From: Defluviitaleaceae bacterium
GTDB taxonomy: Bacteria > Bacillota > Clostridia > Lachnospirales > WQUN01
NCBI GenBank assembly: GCA_009780315.1
Contig: WRAH01000001.1
Coordinates: 159,688 to 223,687 of the forward strand
DNA length: 64,000 bases
Reading direction: 5' to 3'
In this document: positions 56,543 through 64,000 of the stretch, piece by piece
Numbering within the stretch: position 1 is the first letter of the stretch
Layout: every line of letters starts with the position of its first letter
Made by a program: the position numbers and the translations under genes
Notes under the pieces: generated by a model
The model's input: the letters and a program-made list of their open reading frames with translations, nothing else
Told to the model about the DNA's origin: nothing
Database searches by the model: none

Positions 56543-59500
56543 ATGGCTAAAAAACGCATTATGGCTATGCTGATGGCTGTGACCATGGTACTTTCCATGA
56601 TTCCAGTCCTCTCATCACAAGCCGAAGAAGCCGTCGATAATGCAATCGGCGCGGTAGTTGCACCTGTTACAGGGGAAAACTACAGAAACTTAGGGCTTAC
56701 CCCCGGTGCAACCGTTGAAGAAATGCGCTTCACATGGCATTCTGGTTCACGGACAGGCAGTATCATCATTACCGACCCTGCAAATCCATCTTTCCGCCGC
56801 GAACTTCCCTCTACAGGCCGTCCGCTGGAGGCACATCAAGGCACCGAACCCATGGGTGCAGACACAGATATGTTCCCCGGCCGCCCTGGTTACATCTACT
56901 ATGTTCACCAAGTCGCAGTGTATGACTTAAACCCTGAAACACTTTACAATTATGTTGTAACATGGGCAGGAGGCAGTTCTGCTACTAAAAGTTTCCGCAC
57001 AGGGGGCGGCGATGCTTTCGCTTTCCTTATTGCCGGAGACCCTCAAATTGGTGTAGGCAATCAGTCTCTTGCCCTTGACGGTGAAGGCTGGATTGACACA
57101 CTTGACGTTGCAGTTTCCGCATACCCACATGCAGAATTTGTGCTTTCTGTAGGCGACCAAATTCACACAACTGCTGGCAATGTAGAAGTGGCACAAGCAC
57201 GTCATGACTGGATGTTTGGCGCAAGTCACTTGGCAAGCTTACCGCTTATGCCTGTGGTGGGCAACCATGACGGCAGTGGGCTTGGCAACACAAACAGTAG
57301 ACTTTGGCCAATGCACTACAACATTCCAGATACATCTGAAAACGTACTGCGTTTCAATAACCAATTTTACACCCAGTTTGATTTCTGGAGCCGTTGGGGT
57401 AACGCGCTGATTATCCAACTGGATTCTAACACAACAACATGGGTTAATAGTGTAGGCGGTCAAGGGCGTTTAGAGTTTATGGAAGATGCCATTGCTACCA
57501 ACAGCGACGCTGATTGGATTATTGTCACATTCCACCATCCTCCCTACTCTGTTTACCGCGCATCCAATGACACTACAAAAATTCAAATTATTCAAAACTG
57601 GATACCTGAATTTGAGCGTCTTGGTGTAGATGTTGTGCTTGGGGGACACTGTCATGTGTACAGCCGCACACATCAAATGATATCCAATGTACCACAGCCA
57701 GACCAACAATGGCTTAATGCCGCAGGGCAAATCCGCCAAGATGAAACAGGAATGCAGTATCAAGCGGTTTTAGACCCAACTGGTATTGTTTACTTTGCAT
57801 TTAACTCTGCCAGCGGCAGCGGTTACTACAATGTAACCCAAATGCCACGTAACTACATTGCAGCGTATAACCAAAACTTCCGCCGCAATTTCTCCGCAGT
57901 AAACGTTACACCACATACCCTTGAAATTGCAACGTATCAAGTAAACAATGATGGTTCTCACACCCTTATGGATGTTTACACTATTGTACGTTCTGTTGAC
58001 GGTGCTGTGCCTGAGGGTTACACATTCCGTCAGCTTGGCGCAGATGTCATGCAAAGAATCACCGACCCAGCACCAAGCGTTGGCAATCTTCACGGCGTAG
58101 AAGCCACTCCAGAGGGGCTTCGTCTTCCAGAAACCGTTGGTGTTGAAACAGACTTGCTTAACAATGACGGTGGAAATACAGTCACCATCCGCAACCCAGG
58201 TGGACAATACGGCAGAAATGTACGTAGTCAACGGGCTGTTGTCACTTGGGATGTTGAAGGTTCTGACTTTGACCCAGCGTACACAGGAGAGCAAAACTTC
58301 ACCGTTTATGGCGTAGTTGAAGCCCTCCCTGCAACCATTATCAATCCAAACAACGTATCACTTGAAGTATCCATTGAAGTTCACGTGTTTGCTTATGGAG
58401 ACGGCCCACCGCCAATTCCACCAACCATTCCAGTTTATGACGCAAACCAAGCCGATTACGGCACACCTGTTATGGTTGCAGGTTATGTAACGGCAGTGCT
58501 TCGTAACGACCGTATTAAAATTCAAGATTCAACCTCACCATGGGGCGGCATTTTTGTTACTGCCAATGAGCCTGTAGACCATTACCTTGGACAATGGGTT
58601 ATCGTTGAAGGCACAAGAAGCTATCAATGGGCGCAAAATTCCATCGGTGGTGCAACAGTTATTGCACACCCTGACACAACACTTGTGCCACTAACCCCTG
58701 TTTTGCTTCCTTTAGGCGTATTTGGTAATGAAGATTTTTCTGAATGGAACTCTATGCTAGTGTCTTTCTATGCAGAACTGACTGCCCTTGACCCCGAAGG
58801 ATTTGTTCACAATATTAGTGGTGACGGTGTTTCCATCACATTGCAAGCTGACCTTAGTGACAGCGGATTACAAACAGGCGACATGATACGTGTAGACCGT
58901 GCCATCGTTCACTGGAGAGCAGACCTTGAAGCCGAGCGTATGCACACAGACTGGTATATCGGCGGTGTTGTTCGTGCAGCAGATGAACCACTGACTGTGG
59001 CAGAAGCCAACATGCGCACAACAGATGATGAGGTCATTGTACGGGGAATCGTTGTCAACTACTATGATACAAGCCCTGGCAACCGCAATGCTTTACACTT
59101 GCAAGACTATGATTCACGCACACCACTTTCTGGTATTTTAGTTCGTGGCCCTCTTGGCTTTGCAACAGATGAAATTGTTGGCAGTGAAATTATTGTAGTA
59201 GGTGTTCGCAATGGCGACCAAGTGGGTAGTGGTTTTGGAGAAATTGAAAACATTACCATCACAGGACCAGAAGCCATTACAATTATTGACCCTAACCCAC
59301 CCCAGCCTACACCTGTTGTGATTGATAACTTACTACAGCTTCGCGGCGGTGCATACAGGTCTATGCTTATTTCCATTGAGGGAATCCAGCTTACAACAGA
59401 CCTACTCTTTGGCGGCCCCGGCGGCGACCGTCCAAATTACTTGCTATACCGCCCATATGGTTCTGGCGACTATCATTTTGTAGTAGCCTGTGGCATTGAC

Positions 59501-59665
59501 GGCTGGCACTTGATGGCTGGCATTTATGAAGGCGCGGACATTGACGGCGGAAGCTATCTAACCATTCACCGTGCAGCCGTTCACTGGTGGCAGGCAAGAA
59601 ATGAAGTACAAATTCGCTTGATTGACCCTACAACAGACGTGGAGTTATTTGTTCCCGAAGCATAA
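56543..59665 (+). CDS. Large secreted purple-acid-phosphatase-like metallophosphoesterase
   Basis: A 1040-residue exported protein. Signal peptide MAKKRIMAMLMAVTMVLSM ends near SQAEE. An N-terminal fibronectin-like domain (about 35-160, RFTWHSGSRTGSIII, YNYVVTWAGG) precedes a calcineurin-type phosphoesterase (about 160-440) with AGDPQIG, VGDQIHT, VGNHDGS, TFHHPPYS and GGHCHVYSR. Then come an Ig-like strand region and at least two OB-like repeats (about 630-740 and 810-1020, VAGYVTAVLRNDRIKIQDS, VRGIVVNYYDTSPG). No LPXTG or SLH anchor is seen. AAAGGAG precedes the ATG by 9 bases. It probably releases phosphate outside the cell. Confidence 0.9.
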   Translation: MAKKRIMAMLMAVTMVLSMIPVLSSQAEEAVDNAIGAVVAPVTGENYRNLGLTPGATVEEMRFTWHSGSRTGSIIITDPANPSFRRELPSTGRPLEAHQGTEPMGADTDMFPGRPGYIYYVHQVAVYDLNPETLYNYVVTWAGGSSATKSFRTGGGDAFAFLIAGDPQIGVGNQSLALDGEGWIDTLDVAVSAYPHAEFVLSVGDQIHTTAGNVEVAQARHDWMFGASHLASLPLMPVVGNHDGSGLGNTNSRLWPMHYNIPDTSENVLRFNNQFYTQFDFWSRWGNALIIQLDSNTTTWVNSVGGQGRLEFMEDAIATNSDADWIIVTFHHPPYSVYRASNDTTKIQIIQNWIPEFERLGVDVVLGGHCHVYSRTHQMISNVPQPDQQWLNAAGQIRQDETGMQYQAVLDPTGIVYFAFNSASGSGYYNVTQMPRNYIAAYNQNFRRNFSAVNVTPHTLEIATYQVNNDGSHTLMDVYTIVRSVDGAVPEGYTFRQLGADVMQRITDPAPSVGNLHGVEATPEGLRLPETVGVETDLLNNDGGNTVTIRNPGGQYGRNVRSQRAVVTWDVEGSDFDPAYTGEQNFTVYGVVEALPATIINPNNVSLEVSIEVHVFAYGDGPPPIPPTIPVYDANQADYGTPVMVAGYVTAVLRNDRIKIQDSTSPWGGIFVTANEPVDHYLGQWVIVEGTRSYQWAQNSIGGATVIAHPDTTLVPLTPVLLPLGVFGNEDFSEWNSMLVSFYAELTALDPEGFVHNISGDGVSITLQADLSDSGLQTGDMIRVDRAIVHWRADLEAERMHTDWYIGGVVRAADEPLTVAEANMRTTDDEVIVRGIVVNYYDTSPGNRNALHLQDYDSRTPLSGILVRGPLGFATDEIVGSEIIVVGVRNGDQVGSGFGEIENITITGPEAITIIDPNPPQPTPVVIDNLLQLRGGAYRSMLISIEGIQLTTDLLFGGPGGDRPNYLLYRPYGSGDYHFVVACGIDGWHLMAGIYEGADIDGGSYLTIHRAAVHWWQARNEVQIRLIDPTTDVELFVPEA

Positions 59666-59683
59666 TATGTAAAGTGTAAAACC

Positions 59684-59734
59684 AAAAAGGGACAGTTCTT
59701 TATCATGATAGATAAAAGAACTGTCCTTTTTTTG
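59684..59734 (+). terminator. Terminator of the phosphoesterase gene
   Basis: AAAAAGG-ACAGTTCTTTATC pairs with GATAAA-AGAACTGTCC followed by T7, starting 18 bases past the stop. The A-run on the left may let it act on both strands. Confidence 0.88.
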
Positions 59735-59744
59735 TTCAAAAGAA

Positions 59745-59912
59745 CTACATTTCTATAATCATTTCATTTTCCATGGCTAATGTATTCGCGGGAATAAAAC
59801 CATCTTTCATTGCCATATTGCATAAAATTCCTCCGTTCCCCAAATAGGGGACAATGTCAATGCTATTTGCATAACCTTTACATGTCACATCTTTATCTCT
59901 TGAGACATACAA
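59745..59912 (-). CDS. Possible small protein in intergenic region (low confidence)
   Basis: The minus strand is open for over 60 codons and reads like protein near its end (KGYANSIDIVPYLGNGG, then MAMKDGFIPANTLAMENEMI). A TTG at 59912 would give 55 residues, but no ribosome site precedes it and the only in-frame ATGs are near the end. It may be a decayed gene tail. The rest of the 305-base gap holds only the terminator and the leader of the collagen-like gene. Confidence 0.3.
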   Translation of the reverse strand: MYVSRDKDVTCKGYANSIDIVPYLGNGGILCNMAMKDGFIPANTLAMENEMIIEM

Positions 59913-59969
59913 TGCAAACAGGCATGTACTACACAGCCTAACAACACTTAAATTCAGGAGGATTCCACT

Positions 59970-60323
59970 ATGTCTTTACCTCAATTTCCAACAACCCCAC
60001 CATCTTTGACAAGAGATGATGCCATTAACCAGATTCTATCTTCTATAGCCATGGAAGAATTAGGTCTAAGCCATATTATCAATGCTGAAGGTGAAAAGCT
60101 CCAATATGTACTTGGTACACTTTCCGGTATTCCCGGCCCAGAAGCCACAATCGAAGATATACTCAACGTAAACTCAAGCGTACAAAAAATGCTTCAAACC
60201 GCATCACAAAGCCAAATGTCCCTTTCTAACAAAATGTCTGACGCTTTAAGTGCTTCAACAATGCAAGGCCCAACAGGTGCTACTGCGCCGTTAATATGTA
60301 CACAACATTTCACTGTAGTTTAA
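59970..60323 (+). pseudogene. Collagen-like spore-surface protein gene, broken after its N-terminal domain
   Basis: The first about 98 residues (DDAINQILSSIAMEELGLSH, INAEGEKLQYVLGTL, VQKMLQTASQSQMSLSNKM) match the N-terminal domain that precedes collagen-like GPTGAT repeats in clostridial exosporium-type proteins. Only one unit, GPTGAT (60267-60284), is present. The frame then runs into unrelated sequence (APLICTQHFTVV) at about 60285, inside the end of a serine recombinase gene. AGGAGG precedes the ATG. The rest of the collagen gene is not in the window. It is a gene interrupted by integration or deletion. Confidence 0.75.
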
Positions 60324-61916
60324 ATCTATCGTTACCGCGCCGTCTTCATGCACCCATATCCTATCAATCAATGCGACAATAATACCCCTGCTTAACGTCT
60401 GTATATTACGATACTTTAAAAAATCAGCCAAATAAGGATGGGCAGAGCCAGTATCATCTGCCAGCCCTTGTATTGCTTCGGTTAAATAGGCAATATTTTG
60501 TTCAAGCTGTTGTAGTTGCTCCGCCACTTTGCTTTTCAAACGGCGGTATTCCTCCTTGGTAATGTCTCCGCTTTTCCAGTCCATATACAAACTATCCGCC
60601 ACATCATTATGTTGGTTTAATTGCTTTTTTGCGGTTTTTAATGCATTGGTTAATTGGGTAGATTCATTGTGGGCAGAAGGCGCGTTGTGAATATGTGCCA
60701 TGACCTGTGAAAGATTATCTATCAACCTAATATGCTTGCGAATGACAGTTAAAACAATATGCTCCAGCTTGTCAAGACGGATAGCGTGTTTGGTGCAAAT
60801 TTTCTTATCCTCATATGACCTGCAAAAGTAATATACATATTGACGCACTGTTTTTCTGTGCATCGCCTTTTGACAATCTGCACATCGCACAAACCCAGAA
60901 AACATGTGAACTTCTTTTTGCGCGTTGGCAGTACGTGTGTCACGTGCGTGTAAAGCCTGTGCCTTGTCAAAGGTTTCCTTGTTTATGATTGCCTCGTGGG
61001 TATTGGGTACGACAAACCATTCACCCTCCGGCACATTGACTTGGGTATGGACTTTATAGCTTATGACACGGTATTTCCCTTGCACCATTAAGCCAATGTA
61101 CATTTGATTTTGTAGTATTCTGGCTACGGTGGCAGATGTCCACATGCCATCATTTACACTTGTATTTGGGTTTTGATATTTCAGCCCCCCTTTACGCTTA
61201 TACTCGGCAGGATTGGGTACGCCCATTTGATTAAGTCTTTGGGCTATACCTCTTTTGCTATAGCCTTTGTTCACAAACCAGTCAAAAATATTTCTTACCA
61301 CTTGGGCAGCATTTTCATCTATCAGCAATTTGTTTTTATCACTTGGGGACTTTTTCAGCCCATATGGGGCAAATGCACCAATAAACTCCCCTCGTTCCCG
61401 CTTCATTTTAAATGTCTTACGGATTTCTTCTGATGTTTGGGCGGCAAACTGCTCATTAAACATTCCCCGTATAGGCACTTCAAGACCACTTGCAGAGCGG
61501 GGATTTTTATAATTGTCAATAAAAGGCGCACTTAAATTGATAAAGCGTGCGCCATGTGCAGGTATAAATTCTTCAAGAAACTTTTGCTGGTCAGCAAGAT
61601 TGCGAAAACCCCGTGCCAAAGATTTTAGTATCATGCAATTGATTGCTTTGCTTGCGATACATTTTTCCAAACGCTGAAATTCTGGACGCTGTTTATCTGT
61701 GCCTGTCAAGCCGTCATCGGCAAAAACATCCACAATAATAAATGTGCCTGCTTCAAAATACCCATCCACAAAATCCCTAAGGATTTTTTCCTGATTCACA
61801 ATGCTTTCGCTTTCATGTGCATTCCCATCTTCTTTTGATAATCTAATGTATAAGCCAATTTTCCACAAAGGTTCAGCAGGTGCATGATTCTCTCTGTTTT
61901 TTCTTATGCGCGCCAT
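60291..61916 (-). CDS. Large serine recombinase (resolvase/integrase)
   Basis: A 541-residue site-specific recombinase. The resolvase catalytic domain (about 18-165) has the nucleophile Ser in GLYIRLSKEDG, DVFADDGLTGTDKQRPEF and the Arg motif LARGFRNL. The recombinase domain (about 190-300, YSKRGIAQRLNQMGV) is followed by a zinc ribbon (CADC...CRS...C, about 345-380) and a C-terminal coiled coil (TKEEYRRLKSKVAEQLQQLEQN). The start overlaps the stop of the upstream small gene as TAATG. The last codons lie at the break in the collagen-like gene. Confidence 0.93.
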   Translation of the reverse strand: MARIRKNRENHAPAEPLWKIGLYIRLSKEDGNAHESESIVNQEKILRDFVDGYFEAGTFIIVDVFADDGLTGTDKQRPEFQRLEKCIASKAINCMILKSLARGFRNLADQQKFLEEFIPAHGARFINLSAPFIDNYKNPRSASGLEVPIRGMFNEQFAAQTSEEIRKTFKMKRERGEFIGAFAPYGLKKSPSDKNKLLIDENAAQVVRNIFDWFVNKGYSKRGIAQRLNQMGVPNPAEYKRKGGLKYQNPNTSVNDGMWTSATVARILQNQMYIGLMVQGKYRVISYKVHTQVNVPEGEWFVVPNTHEAIINKETFDKAQALHARDTRTANAQKEVHMFSGFVRCADCQKAMHRKTVRQYVYYFCRSYEDKKICTKHAIRLDKLEHIVLTVIRKHIRLIDNLSQVMAHIHNAPSAHNESTQLTNALKTAKKQLNQHNDVADSLYMDWKSGDITKEEYRRLKSKVAEQLQQLEQNIAYLTEAIQGLADDTGSAHPYLADFLKYRNIQTLSRGIIVALIDRIWVHEDGAVTIDLNYSEMLCTY

Positions 61917-62131
61917 TATTTTAAACCTGTAAAATAGCTGATGAGTGCATCTGACATCTTTTTATTTTCTGCAACAAAGCGGATTGTGACCACTGTGTCA
62001 TTGCACAGGAAGCAGTGAGGGGTTTTCATTTGTGCGACAAAGCTATCTATCCTTTGTTGTATTGGCAAGGTGTCATCAATGTCTACGCTGTCTATATCCA
62101 CCAGTACAGCACGGTCTATATTTTTTGTCAT
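61916..62131 (-). CDS. Small DUF6870-like protein coupled to the recombinase
   Basis: A 71-residue protein starting MTKNIDRAVLVDIDSVDIDD, with AAGGGGA before the ATG at 62131. The order 'VDIDSVDIDDTLP', 'RIDSFVAQMKTPHCFLC' and 'VTIRF' resembles small DUF6870-type proteins found beside serine recombinases in Clostridia. TAATG overlap with the recombinase start implies coupled translation. Its role may be control of recombination, but this is inference. Confidence 0.75.
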   Translation of the reverse strand: MTKNIDRAVLVDIDSVDIDDTLPIQQRIDSFVAQMKTPHCFLCNDTVVTIRFVAENKKMSDALISYFTGLK

Positions 62132-62260
62132 TTTTATTCCCCTTATCAAAGGCATTCCCTACAAAATATGCAATGCCCCTTGTACAGGGTGATACTTCCC
62201 TTGCATAAAAAACACCCTGCCTTCATACATTTACATAAATGAGAAGGAAAGGGTGCGTTT

Positions 62261-62698
62261 ATGCGCGGCACAAGATTTTTTGTATTGCAAATGAAGGATT
62301 TAATCCGTGTAGGAATTATTGCGCTTATAGGAATCATCTTGGTGATTTTAGCGTTAGTTTTCCTGCTTCCAGGGAGGCGCGGCGCGGCAGAGCAACATGA
62401 ACCAGGTGCGTTGGCAAGGTACATACCCGGCACTTATGTGTCCACCATCATCCTCAATGATGAACCTGTACATGTGCGCGTCACTGTAAGTGCGTATGAA
62501 ATTTTAGAAGTTTACATGACGGACATGGCAGATGTGCAAAGAACATTTTACCCCCTGTTTGAACCAAGAATGCACGATTTAGCAGAAGAAATCTTACGCT
62601 ATCAGTCTGCCCACATTAACCCGCAAACAGATTACCCTGTGACTACAGGCATTTTACAACAGGCAGTCATTTCTGCATTAGAGCTGGCACACCCCTAG
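62261..62698 (+). CDS. Membrane-anchored protein of unknown function
   Basis: A 145-residue protein with one TM helix near residues 16-37 (VGIIALIGIILVILALVFLLP) and an external domain. GTYVSTIILNDEPVHVRVTV and EVYMTDMADVQRTFYPLFEP recall small FMN-binding-like or DUF-type lachnospiral proteins, with no clear motif. The ATG at 62261 has AAGGAAAGGG upstream; 62291 is an alternative. Its stop overlaps that of the convergent small gene (CTAG). Confidence 0.7.
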   Translation: MRGTRFFVLQMKDLIRVGIIALIGIILVILALVFLLPGRRGAAEQHEPGALARYIPGTYVSTIILNDEPVHVRVTVSAYEILEVYMTDMADVQRTFYPLFEPRMHDLAEEILRYQSAHINPQTDYPVTTGILQQAVISALELAHP

Positions 62699-62871
62699 TC
62701 ACGAAATAAACCTGACAATAGTGGTGTAATTTTTTCCTCAATATTTTTATCAATTTCATCAAAAGCGGCTAAAACTTTTGAAGCTAAAACTTTATTTTGG
62801 CTTCGCGGGCGCAAAGGTTTATAAAAAGTTTGCCGCAAGCGATTGCGCATACGATATTTATAATATCCCAT
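62695..62871 (-). CDS. Small basic protein of unknown function
   Basis: A 58-residue protein with a strong AAGGAGGG 7 bases before the ATG at 62871. The N-terminus is very basic (MGYYKYRMRNRLRQTFYKP) and the C-terminus acidic and helical (AAFDEIDKNIEEKITPLL). It is too short for ordinary ORF cut-offs. It lies 36 bases downstream of trmB on the same strand, so it is probably co-transcribed. I do not recognise the family. Confidence 0.7.
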   Translation of the reverse strand: MGYYKYRMRNRLRQTFYKPLRPRSQNKVLASKVLAAFDEIDKNIEEKITPLLSGLFRD

Positions 62872-62907
62872 AATAAACCCTCCTTGAGACTTTATGATAA
62901 GGTGGCA

Positions 62908-63555
62908 TTATAGTATCATATGCGAATTGGGCGGATATGCTTCCAGTCTATAAATTGGCCCGTGGGGAGAAAATTTTTCTTCATACTCTGTCATGATGTT
63001 ATCTTTCATATCTGATTTATGAAGGTCAAGAGATACATTTTGCACAAGCCACTTTTGACGGCTAAAGCTTTCTATTGAAGCTTCAAATAAAATTCTATTA
63101 TCGGTTTTGAAGAAAAGCTCTGGAATTTTTAATGATTCGTACAATTGCAAAAAACCTTCATGGGTCAGACGGCGTCTGGCCCTCTTTTTTTTAGTGGGCC
63201 AAGGGTCGCAAAAGTTTATATACAGCCGCGAAATATCCCCTGCTTTAAAATATTCCTTAATATCCTTCACATCCGCAAGCAGAAAGATTAAGGCGTTGGC
63301 TTTGCTTTCCCGCGCCTTTCTTGAAGCCGCCGCTAAAATGACGGCTTCCCGCTCCATTGCAATATAGTTTATATCTGGATTGCGCCGTGATGTTTCTGAT
63401 ATAAAACGCCCTTTGCCGCACCCAATTTCTAAATGAATAGGACGGTTGTTCGTAAAAATTTCTGTCATGCGTCCTTTATAGTCTTCTGCGTCTCGTAAAA
63501 TGCGCGGGTTTTCTATAAGCTCCCCCGCCGCCCATTTTTTCTTTCTCATTCTCAT
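62908..63555 (-). CDS. trmB: tRNA (guanine-N7)-methyltransferase TrmB
   Basis: A 215-residue SAM-dependent enzyme making m7G46 in tRNA. PIHLEIGCGKGRF is the SAM motif, NYIAMEREAVI holds the ribose contact, and FCDPWPTKKKRARRRLTHEGFL is the tRNA-binding/catalytic signature. The terminal FSPHGPIYRLEAY is typical. AGGAGG lies 8 bases before the ATG at 63555. Normal length. It is downstream of the second repeat copy. Confidence 0.95.
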   Translation of the reverse strand: MRMRKKKWAAGELIENPRILRDAEDYKGRMTEIFTNNRPIHLEIGCGKGRFISETSRRNPDINYIAMEREAVILAAASRKARESKANALIFLLADVKDIKEYFKAGDISRLYINFCDPWPTKKKRARRRLTHEGFLQLYESLKIPELFFKTDNRILFEASIESFSRQKWLVQNVSLDLHKSDMKDNIMTEYEEKFSPHGPIYRLEAYPPNSHMIL

Positions 63556-63649
63556 GAAAATGTCCTCCTTAAATACCTATACATAAGCTATCACATGTAA
63601 AGATGTTGGTCAATTCTTTAGTTGTAACATTGGCATGGTTAAAAACATC

Positions 63650-63882
63650 AAAATACCCCCTGATATCACTTACATATCAGGGGGTATTTTGATGTTTTAC
63701 GACAAAGCAAAATTTTGGTTGCATTTTCTTGACGAATCAAGTAAAATGTACTTGTTTCCATTCTTAATGGAAATGGCACGTAGTGACCATGCGGTTTCAA
63801 AGCCCACATGGCGAACGCAAGGATGACGAGACTCATCTTACGCCCACGGATTTTCACCGCCACTACAGGCACAGTTTATCAT
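63650..63882 (-). ncRNA. Structured dispersed repeat, copy 2 (candidate non-coding RNA)
   Basis: Matches 10499-10739 base for base except for scattered changes. The terminal hairpin extends to about 21 bp with CATCAAAATACCCCC-type arms. The 6-base loop between GATGA and TCATC is wholly different, the loop in TTTCCATT/AATGGAAA changes from TTC to CTT, and one stem pair changes T-A to C-G. The homology starts at the -10 like TGATAAAC on the minus strand, but no matching -35 is seen in this copy. The same RNA reading is preferred as for copy 1. Confidence 0.6.
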
Positions 63883-64000
63883 ATTTGTCTCCATTCCGCC
63901 GCCTCCGTTGGCGGCACAAATAATTTATGAAAGCGATACAGGCCGCAATCAGTTGTGTTAAAATAGTGATTGAAACAGCGGTAAACATCAAAGCACGTGG
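63863..64000 (-). CDS. Possible small membrane protein, cut by window edge (low confidence)
   Basis: The minus strand is open from the right edge to a TAG at 63863. It reads a hydrophobic stretch (VSITILTQLIAACIAFINYL) followed by an Arg-rich tail (CRQRRRR). The ATG at 63988 has no visible ribosome site before the edge. The last codons lie in the repeat. It could be a toxin-like peptide or chance. Confidence 0.3.
   Translation of the reverse strand, partial: PRALMFTAVSITILTQLIAACIAFINYLCRQRRRRNGDKYDKLCL

Larger units (their letters stand above)
60285..62131. mobile_element. Serine-recombinase element end inserted in the collagen-like gene
   Basis: The left boundary is placed near 60285, where collagen repeat coding stops and the recombinase tail begins. 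The segment holds the recombinase and its small partner gene. The right boundary is not identified; the far half of the target gene is not visible before 64000, so the element may be larger, degenerate or rearranged. The end coordinate marks only the last gene assignable to it. Confidence 0.55.

Overview
The window looks like chromosomal DNA of an anaerobic, low-to-moderate GC, probably spore-forming Firmicute (class Clostridia, Lachnospiraceae-like). This rests on strong AGGAGG-type ribosome sites, TTG starts, HelD, FakA/Asp23, MntP, a CD3324-family protein, a serine recombinase paired with a DUF6870-like small protein, a collagen-type spore-surface gene fragment, and a complete selenocysteine signature (tRNA-Sec plus a SelD that itself contains an in-frame UGA). 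No rRNA operon, CRISPR array or insertion sequence was seen. The assignment is inference from gene content.

Layout. 1-3.3 kb: small unknown gene, RNase Z, ECF sigma/anti-sigma pair, tsaD. 3.4-6.5 kb: tRNA-Val, two paralogous lipoproteins, HelD. 6.6-10.4 kb: MntP, an AT-rich GNAT/membrane gene pair, an Old Yellow Enzyme homologue, three tandem hairpins and a 55-residue protein. 10.5-10.7 kb: first copy of a structured dispersed repeat, probably a non-coding RNA; the second copy is at 63.65-63.88 kb. 11.0-17.1 kb: asp23, fakA, a secreted five-Asp-box protein, recG and an AIM24/TIGR00266 protein. 17.1-26.0 kb: hemerythrin, an IspH-polyprenyl synthase fusion, a hybrid sensor kinase with an orphan solute-binding lipoprotein, and copA-csoR with a candidate operator.

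26-28.3 kb: a GH65 phosphorylase. 28.4-32.1 kb (minus strand): an apparently undescribed RiPP cluster. It has a 56-residue precursor carrying two PDYG[IF]xxW repeats (31900-32070), a radical SAM/SPASM-TPR maturase and an ABC exporter, with hairpins between the genes. 32.3-33.5 kb: alanine dehydrogenase. 33.5-47.6 kb: a glycoside import and catabolism island. An oligopeptide-type ABC transporter (minus) diverges from GH3, sugar isomerase, Gfo/Idh/MocA oxidoreductase and MFS genes (plus), followed by another MFS transporter and an aldo/keto reductase.

47.6-59.7 kb: an XRE regulator, a secreted 5'-nucleotidase with an SH3 tail, CD3324 and DUF1062 proteins, Sec-containing selD with tRNA-Sec, a nitroreductase, a soluble hybrid kinase, a YibE/F membrane protein and a 1040-residue secreted purple-acid-phosphatase-like protein. 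59.9-62.1 kb: a collagen-like gene broken after its first GPTGAT unit by a large serine recombinase and its small partner. 62.2-64 kb: small unknown genes, trmB and the second repeat copy.

The most noteworthy items are the RiPP cluster, the IspH-prenyl synthase fusion, selenocysteine SelD with its bSECIS and tRNA-Sec, the paired structured RNA repeat, and the recombinase-interrupted spore-surface gene.
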